Positions 43,493 to 53,476 of a DNA stretch of 64,000 nt are shown here, one piece after another. Positions within the stretch are counted from its first letter, which is position 1. The number at the start of each line of letters is the position of its first letter. Where the stretch lies: positions 62,001 to 126,000 of the forward strand of contig ONFO01000002.1 of assembly GCA_900317155.1 (NCBI GenBank), given 5' to 3'. The translations under genes and the position numbers were made by a program. Source of the DNA: an uncultured Bacteroidales bacterium (lineage in GTDB: Bacteria > Bacteroidota > Bacteroidia > Bacteroidales > F082). A model generated the notes under the pieces. That model saw nothing but the letters and a program-made list of their open reading frames with translations, ran no database searches and was not told the origin of the DNA.

Positions 43493-44503
43493 TTAATATC
43501 CGTTAGGGTTGTTTCTTTGCCAGTTCCACGAGTCGCGGCACATCTCTTCGAGGCCGAATTGTGCTTTCCAGCCTAATTCTCGTTCGGCCTTGGCGGGATT
43601 GGAATAACAGGTGGCGATGTCGCCCGCACGTCTGGGCTTGATGCTGTACGGAATCTTGATGCCGTTGACCTTCTCAAAGGTCTTCACCACATCCAACACC
43701 GAATAACCGTGCCCTGTGCCGAGGTTATAAATGGCACAGCCGCAGTTGCGTTCGATGGCTTGGAGGGCAGCCACGTGACCACGTGCCAGATCGACAACAT
43801 GGATGTAGTCGCGGACACCTGTGCCGTCAGGGGTTGGATAGTCATTGCCGAATACGCCCAACTCAGCACGTTTGCCCACAGCAACTTGTGTAACATAAGG
43901 CATCAAGTTGTTCGGGATGCCGTTGGGGTTCTCCCCTATCCTACCACTGGGATGGGCACCGATGGGATTGAAATAGCGCAACAACACGATGTTCCATTCC
44001 TTGTCGGCTTTCTGCATGTCCATCATGATTTCCTCAAGCATGCTCTTGGTCTGGCCATAAGGATTGGTGCAATGTCCCTTGGGGCACTCCTCCGTGATGG
44101 GGATGATGGCAGGGTCGCCATAGACGGTGGCCGACGAAGAGAAGATGATGTTTTTGCATCTATGCTGACGCATCACATCAAGCAAAGTCAGTGTGCCGCT
44201 GATGTTGTTTTCGTAATATTCCCAAGGTTTTTCCACGCTCTCTCCCACGGCCTTCAGCCCAGCGAAGTGGATGCAGGCATCGAAACGATGGGCTTCCATC
44301 ACACGGTTGAGGCTTTCGCGGTCGCGGATGTCGACTTCATAAAAAGGGATTTTCTTGCCCGTCAGTTCCGCCACGCGCTCCAACGACTTGCGGTTGGAGT
44401 TACTGAGGTTGTCGATGACGACGGTCTCGTGGCCTGAGGCAGTGAGTTCCACTAAAGTGTGCGAGCCAATGAAGCCAGCGCCGCCTGTGACTAAGATATT
44501 CAT
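43493..44503 (-). CDS. galE: UDP-glucose 4-epimerase
   Basis: 336 residues from the ATG at 44503 (a TTG at 44518 is also open, but the ATG gives the standard start [15 protein letters not shown]). The YxxxK is [14 protein letters not shown] near 146-159, and FSSSATVYG near 118-126 holds the catalytic serine. Interconverts UDP-glucose and UDP-galactose or their N-acetyl forms, supplying both to the polymer. It is the first sugar gene of the locus, only 11 bp after a DNA methyltransferase gene. Confidence 0.92.
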   Translation of the reverse strand: MNILVTGGAGFIGSHTLVELTASGHETVVIDNLSNSNRKSLERVAELTGKKIPFYEVDIRDRESLNRVMEAHRFDACIHFAGLKAVGESVEKPWEYYENNISGTLTLLDVMRQHRCKNIIFSSSATVYGDPAIIPITEECPKGHCTNPYGQTKSMLEEIMMDMQKADKEWNIVLLRYFNPIGAHPSGRIGENPNGIPNNLMPYVTQVAVGKRAELGVFGNDYPTPDGTGVRDYIHVVDLARGHVAALQAIERNCGCAIYNLGTGHGYSVLDVVKTFEKVNGIKIPYSIKPRRAGDIATCYSNPAKAERELGWKAQFGLEEMCRDSWNWQRNNPNGY

Positions 44504-44514
44504 GGATTTAATAT

Positions 44515-46233
44515 TCAAAATTTAAAATTTAAAATTAAGTCAATCTCTTCTGATTCAAGTTGATATAAAGAAAAGATGAGATTGTCGATTATATTTTGAG
44601 ATTCAACATTACCCTGCAAAGCTGCATCTACCAAAGCACTGAGTTTCTTATCGGTTTCATCACTGATCTTGGGGAAAGGCAAAGCCGAAAGGTTGCCTTT
44701 CAATATCTTGAGGTCGTTGAAGCGTTTGACATACAAAAAGTTAAATAACTCCGAATTAAGGAATGCCAACACCGTCTTGATACTCATGCCATCCACTTGA
44801 GGAATGAGGATATTGGCACTGTTGAGGAATAGGCGTTGCTGATTATCGTAAGTAAAGCAGAGACGGCTTGAGACGAATTTATACACCAATTTCTCCTTTG
44901 CGCGGTAGAATTCATCTTTTGCACACTGCTGAAAATCAGGGCGGTTGTATTTGATGTAACGACTTGCTTTCTTCAAGCCGTATTTCGTAATGTCCTTACC
45001 CATAAAAATGGGTTCCAAGTCCTTCTGCGGTCTGTCTTTCAGAACTTTAGCATTGTTTCCCGTGATGATTCCCAAAGCCCATTGACTATGGGAGAGGTCA
45101 TCATGACGTAGGCGCTCTGCTTTAGAAAGGATTTTTTCGGTGCGGTCGTCAAGCAAAGGAAGCGCACAAAAGTCATCATTACCAGGTTGCCACGTCTTCT
45201 TGAACACCTCATTTCGGGCCGTCTTGACCCAATAGGTTTGACAGCCACTCACGGGGGACTTCCTGACTTTCAGACTGATGAAATCCGTAAACACACCCTT
45301 GAAACGCTCATGGTATAGCTTCAACGTATCAATGCAGGTTTCTTGTGCCACAAAACGGCGGAAATCGGCGTGAACCTTGATTTTCAGCACCGACGACGGC
45401 ATAAGGAAGTGCAATATCCCCTTGTCATTCAAAAACTTATAAGATTCCGTAAAGAACAAAGTCGCCTGCTCGTTCGACTGGATGATATCAGAACTGTGCT
45501 TTTTGCGTTTTTCACTGCCCCATGGCGGATTTGTGATGATATAATCAAACTTCAATCCAGCCAAGGCCGATTGGGCGTGCTGCAGGAAATCTATCTGGTA
45601 AATCTGAGGATAAGTATTTGATTCATTGAACCTCACAATGAGATTCGCTTTGGCAATCATTACTGCGAGTGGATCGTTGTCGATGCCAAAAAGCTGTTCA
45701 AGACTCGCACCTTTGACTTTCAGTAAAAAAATGCCACTTCCGCAACAAGGATCCAAAAACCGTTGTCCTTCATAAACTTGCACCTCGGAAAGCATCTCTT
45801 CGACAATAACGGGCTTTGTATAGTACAAGCCTGTCAAAATGCGGCTCCCCTCTGTTGTAAGCGATTGATACACGTAGCCAATCCAGTCGTCCTGCCTGTT
45901 TTTCAGAATCTGTCTTGGTATCGACAGCGGCAGTCTTTCATAATGCGTGTATTCCTCAAAAAAACGATTCTTGTTGTCCTGATTGACTCTATTGTGTTCC
46001 AAATAGGCAGCGCAAAGACTGAAAATCAAGTCCTTGATTTGAAACTGCTGGGCTTTCAAATCCTCAACAAACCGAGGTAGACTTCCCGCGCTTACATAGC
46101 CTTCGGGAACAATGATTTTTTGCGAGCGGACTTTATTGGCTCTTCTCGTCAAACGGTCTTTTTCACTCAACCGCAATTTGTCCCAATTCCGTCTTGTAGC
46201 TTTTGAAATCATTTTTGTTGTTTCCGACTTCAT
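44515..46233 (-). CDS. Solitary N6-adenine DNA methyltransferase
   Basis: 572 residues from the ATG at 46233, chosen because AGGAGG lies about 9 nt upstream; TTG 46296 and ATG 46257 are open too. SAM motif FLDPCCGSGIFLLKVKG near 163-179; catalytic NPPW in YIITNPPWGSEK near 230-241, defining an adenine-N6 enzyme. The C-terminal half, with a KYGLKKASRYIKYNRPDF region, resembles TaqI/Eco57I target-recognition domains. No nuclease motif or partner restriction gene is adjacent, so it is solitary or a modification subunit. It lies 11 bp before galE and may share its promoter. Confidence 0.8.
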   Translation of the reverse strand: MKSETTKMISKATRRNWDKLRLSEKDRLTRRANKVRSQKIIVPEGYVSAGSLPRFVEDLKAQQFQIKDLIFSLCAAYLEHNRVNQDNKNRFFEEYTHYERLPLSIPRQILKNRQDDWIGYVYQSLTTEGSRILTGLYYTKPVIVEEMLSEVQVYEGQRFLDPCCGSGIFLLKVKGASLEQLFGIDNDPLAVMIAKANLIVRFNESNTYPQIYQIDFLQHAQSALAGLKFDYIITNPPWGSEKRKKHSSDIIQSNEQATLFFTESYKFLNDKGILHFLMPSSVLKIKVHADFRRFVAQETCIDTLKLYHERFKGVFTDFISLKVRKSPVSGCQTYWVKTARNEVFKKTWQPGNDDFCALPLLDDRTEKILSKAERLRHDDLSHSQWALGIITGNNAKVLKDRPQKDLEPIFMGKDITKYGLKKASRYIKYNRPDFQQCAKDEFYRAKEKLVYKFVSSRLCFTYDNQQRLFLNSANILIPQVDGMSIKTVLAFLNSELFNFLYVKRFNDLKILKGNLSALPFPKISDETDKKLSALVDAALQGNVESQNIIDNLIFSLYQLESEEIDLILNFKF

Positions 46234-46323
46234 ACAGCTTCGCCTCCTAAGTCCCATTAAAAAACTCTTAACGAACTCTTTTTCAACACCATACAAAACC
46301 GCATAATACGGTATTTAAAACTT

Positions 46324-46332
46324 GCAAATATA
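46324..46332 (-). promoter_or_regulatory. -7 promoter element of methyltransferase/polysaccharide transcript
   Basis: TATATTTGC on the minus strand matches TAnnTTTG and lies 91 bp upstream of the methyltransferase ATG. No other clear -7 element was noticed between it and galE, so it may drive the first genes of the polysaccharide locus. Confidence 0.5.
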
Positions 46333-46413
46333 TGTTTTTTTTCAATACATTGCCCTTTTTATTATATAATAATTAATAAACACAGGAATAGCGAGTTAGA
46401 TTTTAAAATTGTT

Positions 46414-46421
46414 TATTTTTG
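46414..46421 (+). promoter_or_regulatory. -7 promoter element of tsaB
   Basis: TATTTTTG matches TAnnTTTG and lies 22 bp before the tsaB ATG. It is divergent from the methyltransferase promoter about 85 bp away. Confidence 0.6.
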
Positions 46422-46443
46422 CACCACTAAAAAATATGCAACA

Positions 46444-47142
46444 ATGATACTATGTTTAGAAACGGCAACTCCGGTTTGTTCGGTCGCTCTTAATTCGGCT
46501 TGTTGTACGTTGGCAATGCGTGAGACTGAAGGTCAAAATGCACATTCTGAGAAGATTACCAATTTTATCAATGAAGTAATGAATGAAGCGGGCATTGGAT
46601 ATTCCCAATTGGACGCAGTGGCCGTAAGTCAAGGTCCTGGATCGTATACTGGGCTACGCATCGGAGTAAGTACAGCAAAAGGCATCTGCTATGCCGCCGA
46701 CCTCCCTTTGATGGCTATCGACACGTTGGAAGCCATGGCGCATGGCATGAAAGAAAAGTTAGGTAGCCAGATTGGACCCGACGACATCCTCATTCCCATG
46801 ATTGATGCCCGAAGAATGGAAGTATATGCTTCCGTTTTCGATGCCAACTTACAAAAAATCAATGATACTGAAGCTCTTGTCATCGATGAAAACGCTTTCG
46901 AAGACTTGCGCAAGTCACATCGGCTGTGGCTCTTCGGTGATGGTGCACCAAAGTTAAAAAAATTATTTGAAAGCCAACCTAATATCAGCATTGTTGATGG
47001 TTTCAGACCCTCAGCGGCATATATGCGTCTTTTGGCGGAACAGGCTTTGCAGAAACAGCAGTTTGTCGACGTGGCATATTTCGAACCGTTTTATTTGAAG
47101 GACTTTATTGCCGGTAAACCACACGTGAAGGGTTTGGGGTAG
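46444..47142 (+). CDS. tsaB: tRNA t6A biosynthesis protein TsaB
   Basis: 232 residues. The N-terminal ASKHA-type motif ILCLETATPVCSVAL and the family signature VSQGPGSYTGLRIGVSTAKG near 61-80 identify TsaB, which partners with TsaD and TsaE to make N6-threonylcarbamoyladenosine at tRNA position 37. Full length; the C-terminal domain lacks the metal site of TsaD, as expected. A canonical promoter lies 22 bp upstream. Housekeeping gene, marking the end of the accessory DNA. Confidence 0.92.
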   Translation: MILCLETATPVCSVALNSACCTLAMRETEGQNAHSEKITNFINEVMNEAGIGYSQLDAVAVSQGPGSYTGLRIGVSTAKGICYAADLPLMAIDTLEAMAHGMKEKLGSQIGPDDILIPMIDARRMEVYASVFDANLQKINDTEALVIDENAFEDLRKSHRLWLFGDGAPKLKKLFESQPNISIVDGFRPSAAYMRLLAEQALQKQQFVDVAYFEPFYLKDFIAGKPHVKGLG

Positions 47143-47172
47143 AATTGAGAGTTAAAAATTGAGAGTATTATA

Positions 47173-48390
47173 ATGAAGAAAATAGTATTTATCGCACTGT
47201 TTTTGGCGGTAAGCTTTGCGAGCAGCGCGCAGGCACCACATATCTATGAGCACACTTATCCAGTGATTGTAACCGAGAACCCGGAAATCCGTTCGCTCAT
47301 GGATTCCGTCTCTGTCGATAGTATCGAAGCAAGCATTGCCCACCTAAGTTCGTACCACAACCGCCGATACGACAGTCGTTATATTTGGGAAGTACAAGAC
47401 TGGCTTGTAAGCCGTTACAAGCAAATGGGATTCGACACGGTAGCGCTACACGATTTCCCTATCCCCGACACTGACATCGAGACTGCCGACAACATTCTCG
47501 CCATAAAATGGGGCACAAAGGCCCCTGAAGAGTACGTGATATGTGGGGCTCACTATGACTCATGGAACTCCGACGGTGCCGACCCCGACACCATCCGCTC
47601 TCCTGGTGCCGACGACAATGCATCGGGTGTGGCAGGTATCCTTGAAACTGCAAGATTGTTAAGCAATTACACCTTTGACCGCACCCTCATCTTTGCCAAC
47701 TGGTGTGCCGAAGAAATCGGTCTGATAGGCAGCGCAGCCTATGCGGCAGATTGTGCTGAAGCACGCATGGACATTGTAGGCTATTTCAACCTCGACATGA
47801 TAGGCTACCTCAAAGAAGGCACAGACATTCATGTCCATCTGATGTACACCACACAAGATTCGCTCATTGCAAATTATGTCTACAACCTTAGCCATATTTA
47901 TTTCCCTGATATGCCTATCCGCCAAAACTGGCTGGCTTGGGGCGACAGCGATTATTCCTCCTTCAACCGCAACGGGTATGCCGCCATTCATCCTTTTGAA
48001 GACGTTCATGCCAGTTCGCCGTTTATCCACACAAGAAACGATGTTTTAGGCCTAAGTGTCAACAACATGAACCAAGCAAAACGCTTCACTGAACTTAACC
48101 TTGGGTTGGTGGCAACCCTAGCTGGATTAAATCATGATGGTGTCTCAGAAAACGAAGAAAACCAGGTGGCAATATATCCCAATCCAGCTCAAGACGCCGT
48201 CAATATCTTGACTGAAGACGGTTTGCAACGGATTGAAATCTACAACCTTTTGGGACAAGCCATCGAGACCTTCGAAATGAATGGTGAATACCAAATCACC
48301 ATCCATACAAGCCAATATAACTCTGGAATTTACATGGTAAGGATAACCACCGAAAGAAGTGTTGTGTCAAAACAACTAATCGTCAAATAA
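47173..48390 (+). CDS. Secreted M28 zinc peptidase with T9SS sorting domain
   Basis: 405 residues. Signal peptide 1-20 (ends SSAQA). M28 aminopeptidase catalytic domain: CGAHYDSW near 124-131 (H127), PGADDNASGVAG near 144-155 (bridging aspartate), CAEEIGLIGS near 178-187 (glutamates), NLDMIGY, and a final FIHTRND histidine. Residues about 328-405 form a type A C-terminal domain (VAIYPNPAQDAVNI ... GIYMVRI ... KQLIVK) that directs export by the type IX system. It is a cell-surface or secreted aminopeptidase. Gap of 30 bp to tsaB; probably separately regulated. Confidence 0.88.
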   Translation: MKKIVFIALFLAVSFASSAQAPHIYEHTYPVIVTENPEIRSLMDSVSVDSIEASIAHLSSYHNRRYDSRYIWEVQDWLVSRYKQMGFDTVALHDFPIPDTDIETADNILAIKWGTKAPEEYVICGAHYDSWNSDGADPDTIRSPGADDNASGVAGILETARLLSNYTFDRTLIFANWCAEEIGLIGSAAYAADCAEARMDIVGYFNLDMIGYLKEGTDIHVHLMYTTQDSLIANYVYNLSHIYFPDMPIRQNWLAWGDSDYSSFNRNGYAAIHPFEDVHASSPFIHTRNDVLGLSVNNMNQAKRFTELNLGLVATLAGLNHDGVSENEENQVAIYPNPAQDAVNILTEDGLQRIEIYNLLGQAIETFEMNGEYQITIHTSQYNSGIYMVRITTERSVVSKQLIVK

Positions 48391-48392
48391 GG

Positions 48393-50621
48393 TTATTCCA
48401 TTTCCTCGTAGGTGAAGACATGCATCTCATAACGGGAAGGCTTCACAATAGTTTTCATCAGGCTCGTGTCAATGGTGGTCACGGTTATTTGCTCGGGTGA
48501 CAGGCCTTTGACATTTTGCAAGTAATCGGTGAGCAAATCGTTCCATCTATTCATCACACCCGAGAGAATCTTTTCCGATTTGTCGTGATACACCTCATAG
48601 GCCACTGAAGCCACATCCTTTTTGGAATGCAACTTCTTTTTCTTGGAATATTGGACTGCATATTCGCACAATCCCTTGTCGTTCAGCTTGATGTTTCGTA
48701 TTACCTCGTGTGTCAAAAAGTCAACATCAGCAGATTGCAGTTCGGGGTGGATGGAGAGGTAATAATCGCGCTGCAGCTGCATGATACACAGCTGTTTGAT
48801 AGTCTCTTCATACTGTATCTGCTCCTCTAAAACGATACTCAAGTCAGAACGGCTTTGGAGGGTGGTGGCCACATTGTCGATCATCACGTATTGGGCGGGT
48901 GAGAAATCGAATTGCAAAGGATCGAAAGGAATGTATTTCAGGTTGTTTTCTTCGTCGGTCATCAGCCGAAATGGTGAAGCAGCCACTTTTGTCAGAAGAT
49001 TGGAAAACACTTTGTTCAAAGCCTTTCGGTAGGAAAAAGCGGGGTCGTTCAAATTGCCTGAAACAGGCAAGTCGAGGCTGACATTATTGCTCTTGTCAGT
49101 AAGTAGATAAAAACCCAGTTTTAGCGGCACTTTTTCATACTGAGGATGAAAATGCTTCACTTTATCGCCAAGTTTTGGAGCTGCTATCTGTAACTTATTG
49201 ATTCCATTTAAGTTGCCATTAGAAATGATATTTTGGCTTCGGAAGGAAAGCGTCCCGTTTTCTATCGGGAAGCCAAACAGTTGTATAGCATAAGGAGAAA
49301 AGTCGGCAACCTTCACATTGCTGAGCATCAGAGTGAGGTTATGATTGTCACGTCCACTGAAACGGCCTTGCCAATTTAAGCGGAGTTTGCCTACTTTATT
49401 GAGTGCGGCCTGCAATTGGATGGCATTGTCTCCATCATTAGAGAATTGCTTGGATGTCAGGTTGATATCCGAAATCATATAACGGAAAGTATCGGCAAGG
49501 GTGCAATCCTCATACATCACTTTCGATTGATTGATATTCAAATCGGTAATGTTGACTTTCCAAGGTTTTTCCTCTTCATTTTCTTCCACCATCATTGTAT
49601 CAACAACAGGCTGCATTTCAGTTGAATCGCGATAAAAATAACTGCCCAACACCAAATCGAAATTTGAAGTACTGTCGGACTTGATGATGTAAGTCGTATT
49701 CAGTCCAGAAAGATAGAGTTGGTTAAGGTCAATAATCTTATCTTCGAGACGCAAACTGCGAATCTCTGCATAAACCGAATCGATGGCACCTAATGGATTG
49801 CCTGTCGTATCTTGCAAGGTTAACGCATTGAGTGCAAGGTTGCCCGTAATGTCAAAATCAAAGATGTGGTCCGTTGAGCCTTGGGCCACCAAATCCAAAT
49901 TGGCCAAACCTTCCAGCAACTCAACAGGATAATACTGTTGCACATAAGGCTCGATGAATTCAACGTCTATATTATTCAGTTTCAGATTAATGGTATATTC
50001 CTTCGCATTTTCGGAAAGGCGAATATCGGTATGTAAAGTGGCATTGTCAGAGAGCGATAAGTCGAGACCAACATCAGTATTCAAATCTGAAAAATCGATG
50101 CTGGGAATCCGTAACGAAATGTCACGTAACAAAACCTCGTTGCCCAAGGCCAAATCGGCATAACGGATGTCGCTTTTGTCGAGAAGGATGTCATTGAGAA
50201 TCAATCCAAAAGTATAGGATTTATTATCTGTGGTATCGGAGGCGAACCGTTCCAACAGACTGTTGAAATTGAACCAATCGTGATCTTGTTCCACGTTAAC
50301 CTTCAATCCAGAAAGCGTGGCTTCTTTGATCTGCAGACGGCGGCTTAGCAAGTCGCGCCACCTTATTTTCGTTTCGAAGCGTTCAAAACTTACAAATGGT
50401 GCGGTATCATTATCTTCAAAAAGCGTCAAGTCCTTGATTTTCACTTTGCCTGTGAAAACATTTACATCAATTTTTCCAATGTCCAATTCACGGCCTATCA
50501 ATTCCTTGTCGTGTTTTTCTGCATACTTTTTTGTTATTGGTGCAGCCAAAAAATTAGCCACAAGGAGCAGAACAACAACGACTCCCAGAATAATAAGTGG
50601 GATTTTGAACGCTTTTTTCAT
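48393..50621 (-). CDS. DUF748 (AsmA-like) envelope protein
   Basis: 742 residues. One N-terminal membrane helix (about 7-27) anchors a large periplasmic region. FTGKVKIKDLTLFED near 55-69 and repeated L-x-L-x-N-I-D beta patterns fit the DUF748 family, related to AsmA/TamB-like lipid-transport proteins. Residues from about 480 contain the typical SLDLPVSGNLNDPAFSYRKA and FDPLQFDFSPAQ segments. Probably contributes to outer-membrane integrity or lipid transport; this is family-level knowledge. It is followed after 2 bp by gltX upstream, so the two may be co-transcribed. Confidence 0.75.
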   Translation of the reverse strand: MKKAFKIPLIILGVVVVLLLVANFLAAPITKKYAEKHDKELIGRELDIGKIDVNVFTGKVKIKDLTLFEDNDTAPFVSFERFETKIRWRDLLSRRLQIKEATLSGLKVNVEQDHDWFNFNSLLERFASDTTDNKSYTFGLILNDILLDKSDIRYADLALGNEVLLRDISLRIPSIDFSDLNTDVGLDLSLSDNATLHTDIRLSENAKEYTINLKLNNIDVEFIEPYVQQYYPVELLEGLANLDLVAQGSTDHIFDFDITGNLALNALTLQDTTGNPLGAIDSVYAEIRSLRLEDKIIDLNQLYLSGLNTTYIIKSDSTSNFDLVLGSYFYRDSTEMQPVVDTMMVEENEEEKPWKVNITDLNINQSKVMYEDCTLADTFRYMISDINLTSKQFSNDGDNAIQLQAALNKVGKLRLNWQGRFSGRDNHNLTLMLSNVKVADFSPYAIQLFGFPIENGTLSFRSQNIISNGNLNGINKLQIAAPKLGDKVKHFHPQYEKVPLKLGFYLLTDKSNNVSLDLPVSGNLNDPAFSYRKALNKVFSNLLTKVAASPFRLMTDEENNLKYIPFDPLQFDFSPAQYVMIDNVATTLQSRSDLSIVLEEQIQYEETIKQLCIMQLQRDYYLSIHPELQSADVDFLTHEVIRNIKLNDKGLCEYAVQYSKKKKLHSKKDVASVAYEVYHDKSEKILSGVMNRWNDLLTDYLQNVKGLSPEQITVTTIDTSLMKTIVKPSRYEMHVFTYEEME

Positions 50622-50623
50622 TC

Positions 50624-52141
50624 TTATCCTAAGGCTTTCACGCCAGCATCGATGCGTTTCAAAGTCTCTTCCTTACCTAAAAGTTCAAGAATTTCACCGA
50701 TGTGTGGACCTTTTCCGGCACCCACCACCATCAGACGAAGGCCGTTCATCACCAGGCCCATGTTCAGCTCGTTGCTGGTAATCCAGTTGTTGAGTGTCTC
50801 ATCAATGTTGGCCAAGCTGAAGTCCTCAATACCCTTGATGACTTCCTTTACCTTGAGCATAGTTTCGGCAGAGTTTTCCTTCCAACGCTTCTTCACGGTG
50901 ACAGGATCGTATTCCGTAGGAGCCTCAAAGAAGAAGAAGCTTTGGTCCCAAATCTCTTTCACGAAGTTGACCCTATCTTTCACCAAACCAGCCACTTTCA
51001 CGGCAAAGTCAAGCGGCGTATCAATACCTTTTTCGGCTTTCAGCCAAGTTTGGTAATCCTTGCCGACTTCCTCGTTTGTTTTGCGCATAAGCCATTCGTG
51101 GTTGAACCATTTGGTCTTCTCCACGTTGAACTTGGCGCCACTCTTGCTGCAGCGCTCCAACGAAAAGGCCTGGATAAGCTCATCCATGGTAAAGATTTCC
51201 TGTTCAGTACCAGGATTCCAACCCAAAAGCGCAAGCATGTTGATGAAAGCCTCGGGGTAGTAACCTGATTGCTTGTAACCCATTGCCGTATCGCCAGTCT
51301 TCGGGTCGACCCAATACATCGGGAAAACGGGGAAACCAAGGCGGTCGCCGTCGCGTTTGCTGAGTTTGCCGTTACCATCGGGTTTGAGCAAGAGCGGCAA
51401 ATGGGCAAACTGAGGAGCCTCCCAACCGAAAGCCTCATACAGCATAATGTGCAAAGGCATGGAAGGCAGCCACTCCTCGCCACGAATCACATGACTGATT
51501 TTCATCAGGTGATCGTCGACGATGTTGGCCAAATGATAGGTGGGCATGCCATCAGACTTGAACAAAACTTTGTCGTCCAATGTATTGGTCTGCACATGCA
51601 CCTCGCCACGAATCAGGTCATGCATGACGATTTCACGGTCCTCAGGAATCATGAAACGTACTGTGTAAGGCGTGCCGTCAGCGATAAGCTTGTCGACTTC
51701 TTCCTTGCTCATGGTCAAGCTGTTGCGTAAGTGTTTACGGCTTTGGCAGTTGTAGATAAAGGTCTGCTTGTTGGCTTCGGCTTCTTTACGGTATTTGTCA
51801 AGTTCCTCAGCGGTATCGAAGGCGATATAGGCGCAGCCTTTGGCCAACAATTCATCGCTATATTGTTTGTAAAGATGTTTGCGGTTGCTCTGTTTGTAAG
51901 GACCATATTCGCCCCCCACATAGTCGCTCTCGTCAAACTTGATGCCGCACCAGTCCAAAGACTCCACGATGTATTGCTCGGCTCCTGGTACAAAGCGGGT
52001 TTGGTCGGTATCTTCAATGCGAAGAATCATCTTTCCTCCGTTCTTCTTGGCAAACAGATAGTTATATAATGCAGTACGCACACCCCCGATGTGCAAGGGA
52101 CCCGTCGGGCTAGGGGCAAATCTTACTCTGACTTCTTTCAT
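50624..52141 (-). CDS. gltX: Glutamyl-tRNA synthetase
   Basis: 505 residues. Class I signature [20 protein letters not shown] near 8-27 (HIGG), [14 protein letters not shown], and the KMSKS-type loop [13 protein letters not shown] near 261-273. Charges tRNA-Glu. A canonical TATTTTTG promoter lies upstream at 52168-52175. Full length and well conserved; the anticodon-binding domain at the end is shorter in some Bacteroidetes but looks complete here. Confidence 0.95.
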   Translation of the reverse strand: MKEVRVRFAPSPTGPLHIGGVRTALYNYLFAKKNGGKMILRIEDTDQTRFVPGAEQYIVESLDWCGIKFDESDYVGGEYGPYKQSNRKHLYKQYSDELLAKGCAYIAFDTAEELDKYRKEAEANKQTFIYNCQSRKHLRNSLTMSKEEVDKLIADGTPYTVRFMIPEDREIVMHDLIRGEVHVQTNTLDDKVLFKSDGMPTYHLANIVDDHLMKISHVIRGEEWLPSMPLHIMLYEAFGWEAPQFAHLPLLLKPDGNGKLSKRDGDRLGFPVFPMYWVDPKTGDTAMGYKQSGYYPEAFINMLALLGWNPGTEQEIFTMDELIQAFSLERCSKSGAKFNVEKTKWFNHEWLMRKTNEEVGKDYQTWLKAEKGIDTPLDFAVKVAGLVKDRVNFVKEIWDQSFFFFEAPTEYDPVTVKKRWKENSAETMLKVKEVIKGIEDFSLANIDETLNNWITSNELNMGLVMNGLRLMVVGAGKGPHIGEILELLGKEETLKRIDAGVKALG

Positions 52142-52167
52142 TTTTGTATGGATTACGTTTGAGGCTG

Positions 52168-52175
52168 CAAAAATA
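52168..52175 (-). promoter_or_regulatory. -7 promoter element of gltX
   Basis: TATTTTTG on the minus strand, 27 bp upstream of the gltX ATG, matches TAnnTTTG. Confidence 0.6.
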
Positions 52176-52223
52176 CAGATTCTGTGTTATTAAAGGTATT
52201 TCATTCTTGATAATTGCAAACAA

Positions 52224-52249
52224 AAAAAGCAGGCCGAGACCTGCTTTTT
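52224..52249 (-). terminator. Terminator of lipoprotein-like gene
   Basis: AAAAAGCAGG and CCTGCTTTTT form a 10-bp stem with a 6-nt loop just downstream of the minus-strand stop at 52270. Confidence 0.75.
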
Positions 52250-52269
52250 CTGGTTTTCGTTACAAAAAA

Positions 52270-53214
52270 TCAATTATTTGCGCTCATTTCTAACTTTTCC
52301 ATGGCACTTGGTGTCAAGGGTTTTGGTGCAAATTTCTTGGTCTTTGCTTGACCATGATCCGGAATGAGGAACGTCATTACTGGTTCAAGATTGTCAAGGT
52401 TGTTATAGTTGCTTGGTGCATCTATCGGGAAAGTGCCAGCAACAGGGTTGGAACCTGATTCGGCAGAAATCAAAGCACCACCATAATAAACAGAGACAAC
52501 ATAATTGGTTTTAACGGAAGGATCGCAGTTTTCCCAAAGGTCAACATACACCGTATAGAGACCAGGTTCAACATAAGCCTCTTCACCATAGGTGATGTTT
52601 TCGTTGTTTACGTAATCAAGGCTACAACCGGCATTGGAGTCAAGGTCAAGCTCACCGCCGTTTTCACTTGTGCTATGTCCATAATAGATATGCTCGCCGT
52701 TAGGTTCAATCACATGAAGGTCAACGTCTTTTGCCGTGTCGAATGAAAGGCTAATTTGCAACAAACCAGTACCTACTTCTATCAATTCGACAGTTTTTTC
52801 AACGACTTCGCTCACTTTACCGTTGTTGTCCAAAATGGACACCAAAATGACGAAATCATCGTCTTCCTCACCTAAAGTAATATCCTGATTGACAAGGATA
52901 ACGAACTCATAGTTGGTGCTGCTGGGAACCCATTCATAATAACCAAATTCATTATCAACACCCACATAGACTTTCTTAACCGTAACAGGTGAATCCACAT
53001 TGACGATAGATGTACCGCCAGGAATCACCTTCTTGTTCATCGTTACATCAATGTTCACATCAGAACTGGCTGCTGGAATTTCTTTGGCAACCAAAGTACC
53101 GTCTTTAACAGTGATGTATTTGTTAACTGTTGTCTCTTTCGTTTTGGTACATTCAACCAAAAGAAATGCTGCCATAACAAAAAGGCAACCTAATGCAAAA
53201 ATCCTTTTTTTCAT
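52270..53214 (-). CDS. Exported DUF2135-like (YfaP-type) protein
   Basis: 314 residues. Hydrophobic leader 1-22 ends LLVEC; the cysteine would fit a lipoprotein but glutamate before it is not canonical, so lipidation is uncertain. The C-terminal half has the DUF2135-type segment DVDLHVIEPNGEHIYYGH near 164-181, then GGELDLDSNAGCSLDYVNNE and EPGLYTVYVDLW, a beta sandwich fold. The N-terminal part (40-150) is also beta-rich. Function unknown; an outer-membrane surface role is likely. It has its own promoter and terminator, so it is monocistronic. Confidence 0.7.
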   Translation of the reverse strand: MKKRIFALGCLFVMAAFLLVECTKTKETTVNKYITVKDGTLVAKEIPAASSDVNIDVTMNKKVIPGGTSIVNVDSPVTVKKVYVGVDNEFGYYEWVPSSTNYEFVILVNQDITLGEEDDDFVILVSILDNNGKVSEVVEKTVELIEVGTGLLQISLSFDTAKDVDLHVIEPNGEHIYYGHSTSENGGELDLDSNAGCSLDYVNNENITYGEEAYVEPGLYTVYVDLWENCDPSVKTNYVVSVYYGGALISAESGSNPVAGTFPIDAPSNYNNLDNLEPVMTFLIPDHGQAKTKKFAPKPLTPSAMEKLEMSANN

Positions 53215-53260
53215 AACAATTTAAATTTTAGTTAGACAATAATTTTCGAAATTTTCGATG

Positions 53261-53268
53261 CAAAAATA
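53261..53268 (-). promoter_or_regulatory. -7 promoter element of exported protein gene
   Basis: TATTTTTG (minus), 47 bp before the ATG at 53214, matches TAnnTTTG. A TTTTCGAAATTTTCGA direct repeat lies just downstream in the leader. Confidence 0.5.
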
Positions 53269-53447
53269 CAAAGAATTCAATACACCCGTAAAGAAAACAC
53301 CTTTTTTTAAACAATTCTATGGATTGGAGATTCTTTTTTGACAAAAAACACAAATAAAATGTCCAATTATTTTTTCTCAAGTTTTAATGACAGAACACAT
53401 TATATCCAAAAAATTTGTCTGCATTCCAAATCAATATATTTATTTGT

Positions 53448-53455
53448 TACTTTTG
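53448..53455 (+). promoter_or_regulatory. -7 promoter element of wecC-wecB
   Basis: TACTTTTG matches TAnnTTTG and lies 21 bp before the wecC ATG. Confidence 0.6.
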
Positions 53456-53476
53456 CAGCGTTTTAAATAAAGGCGA

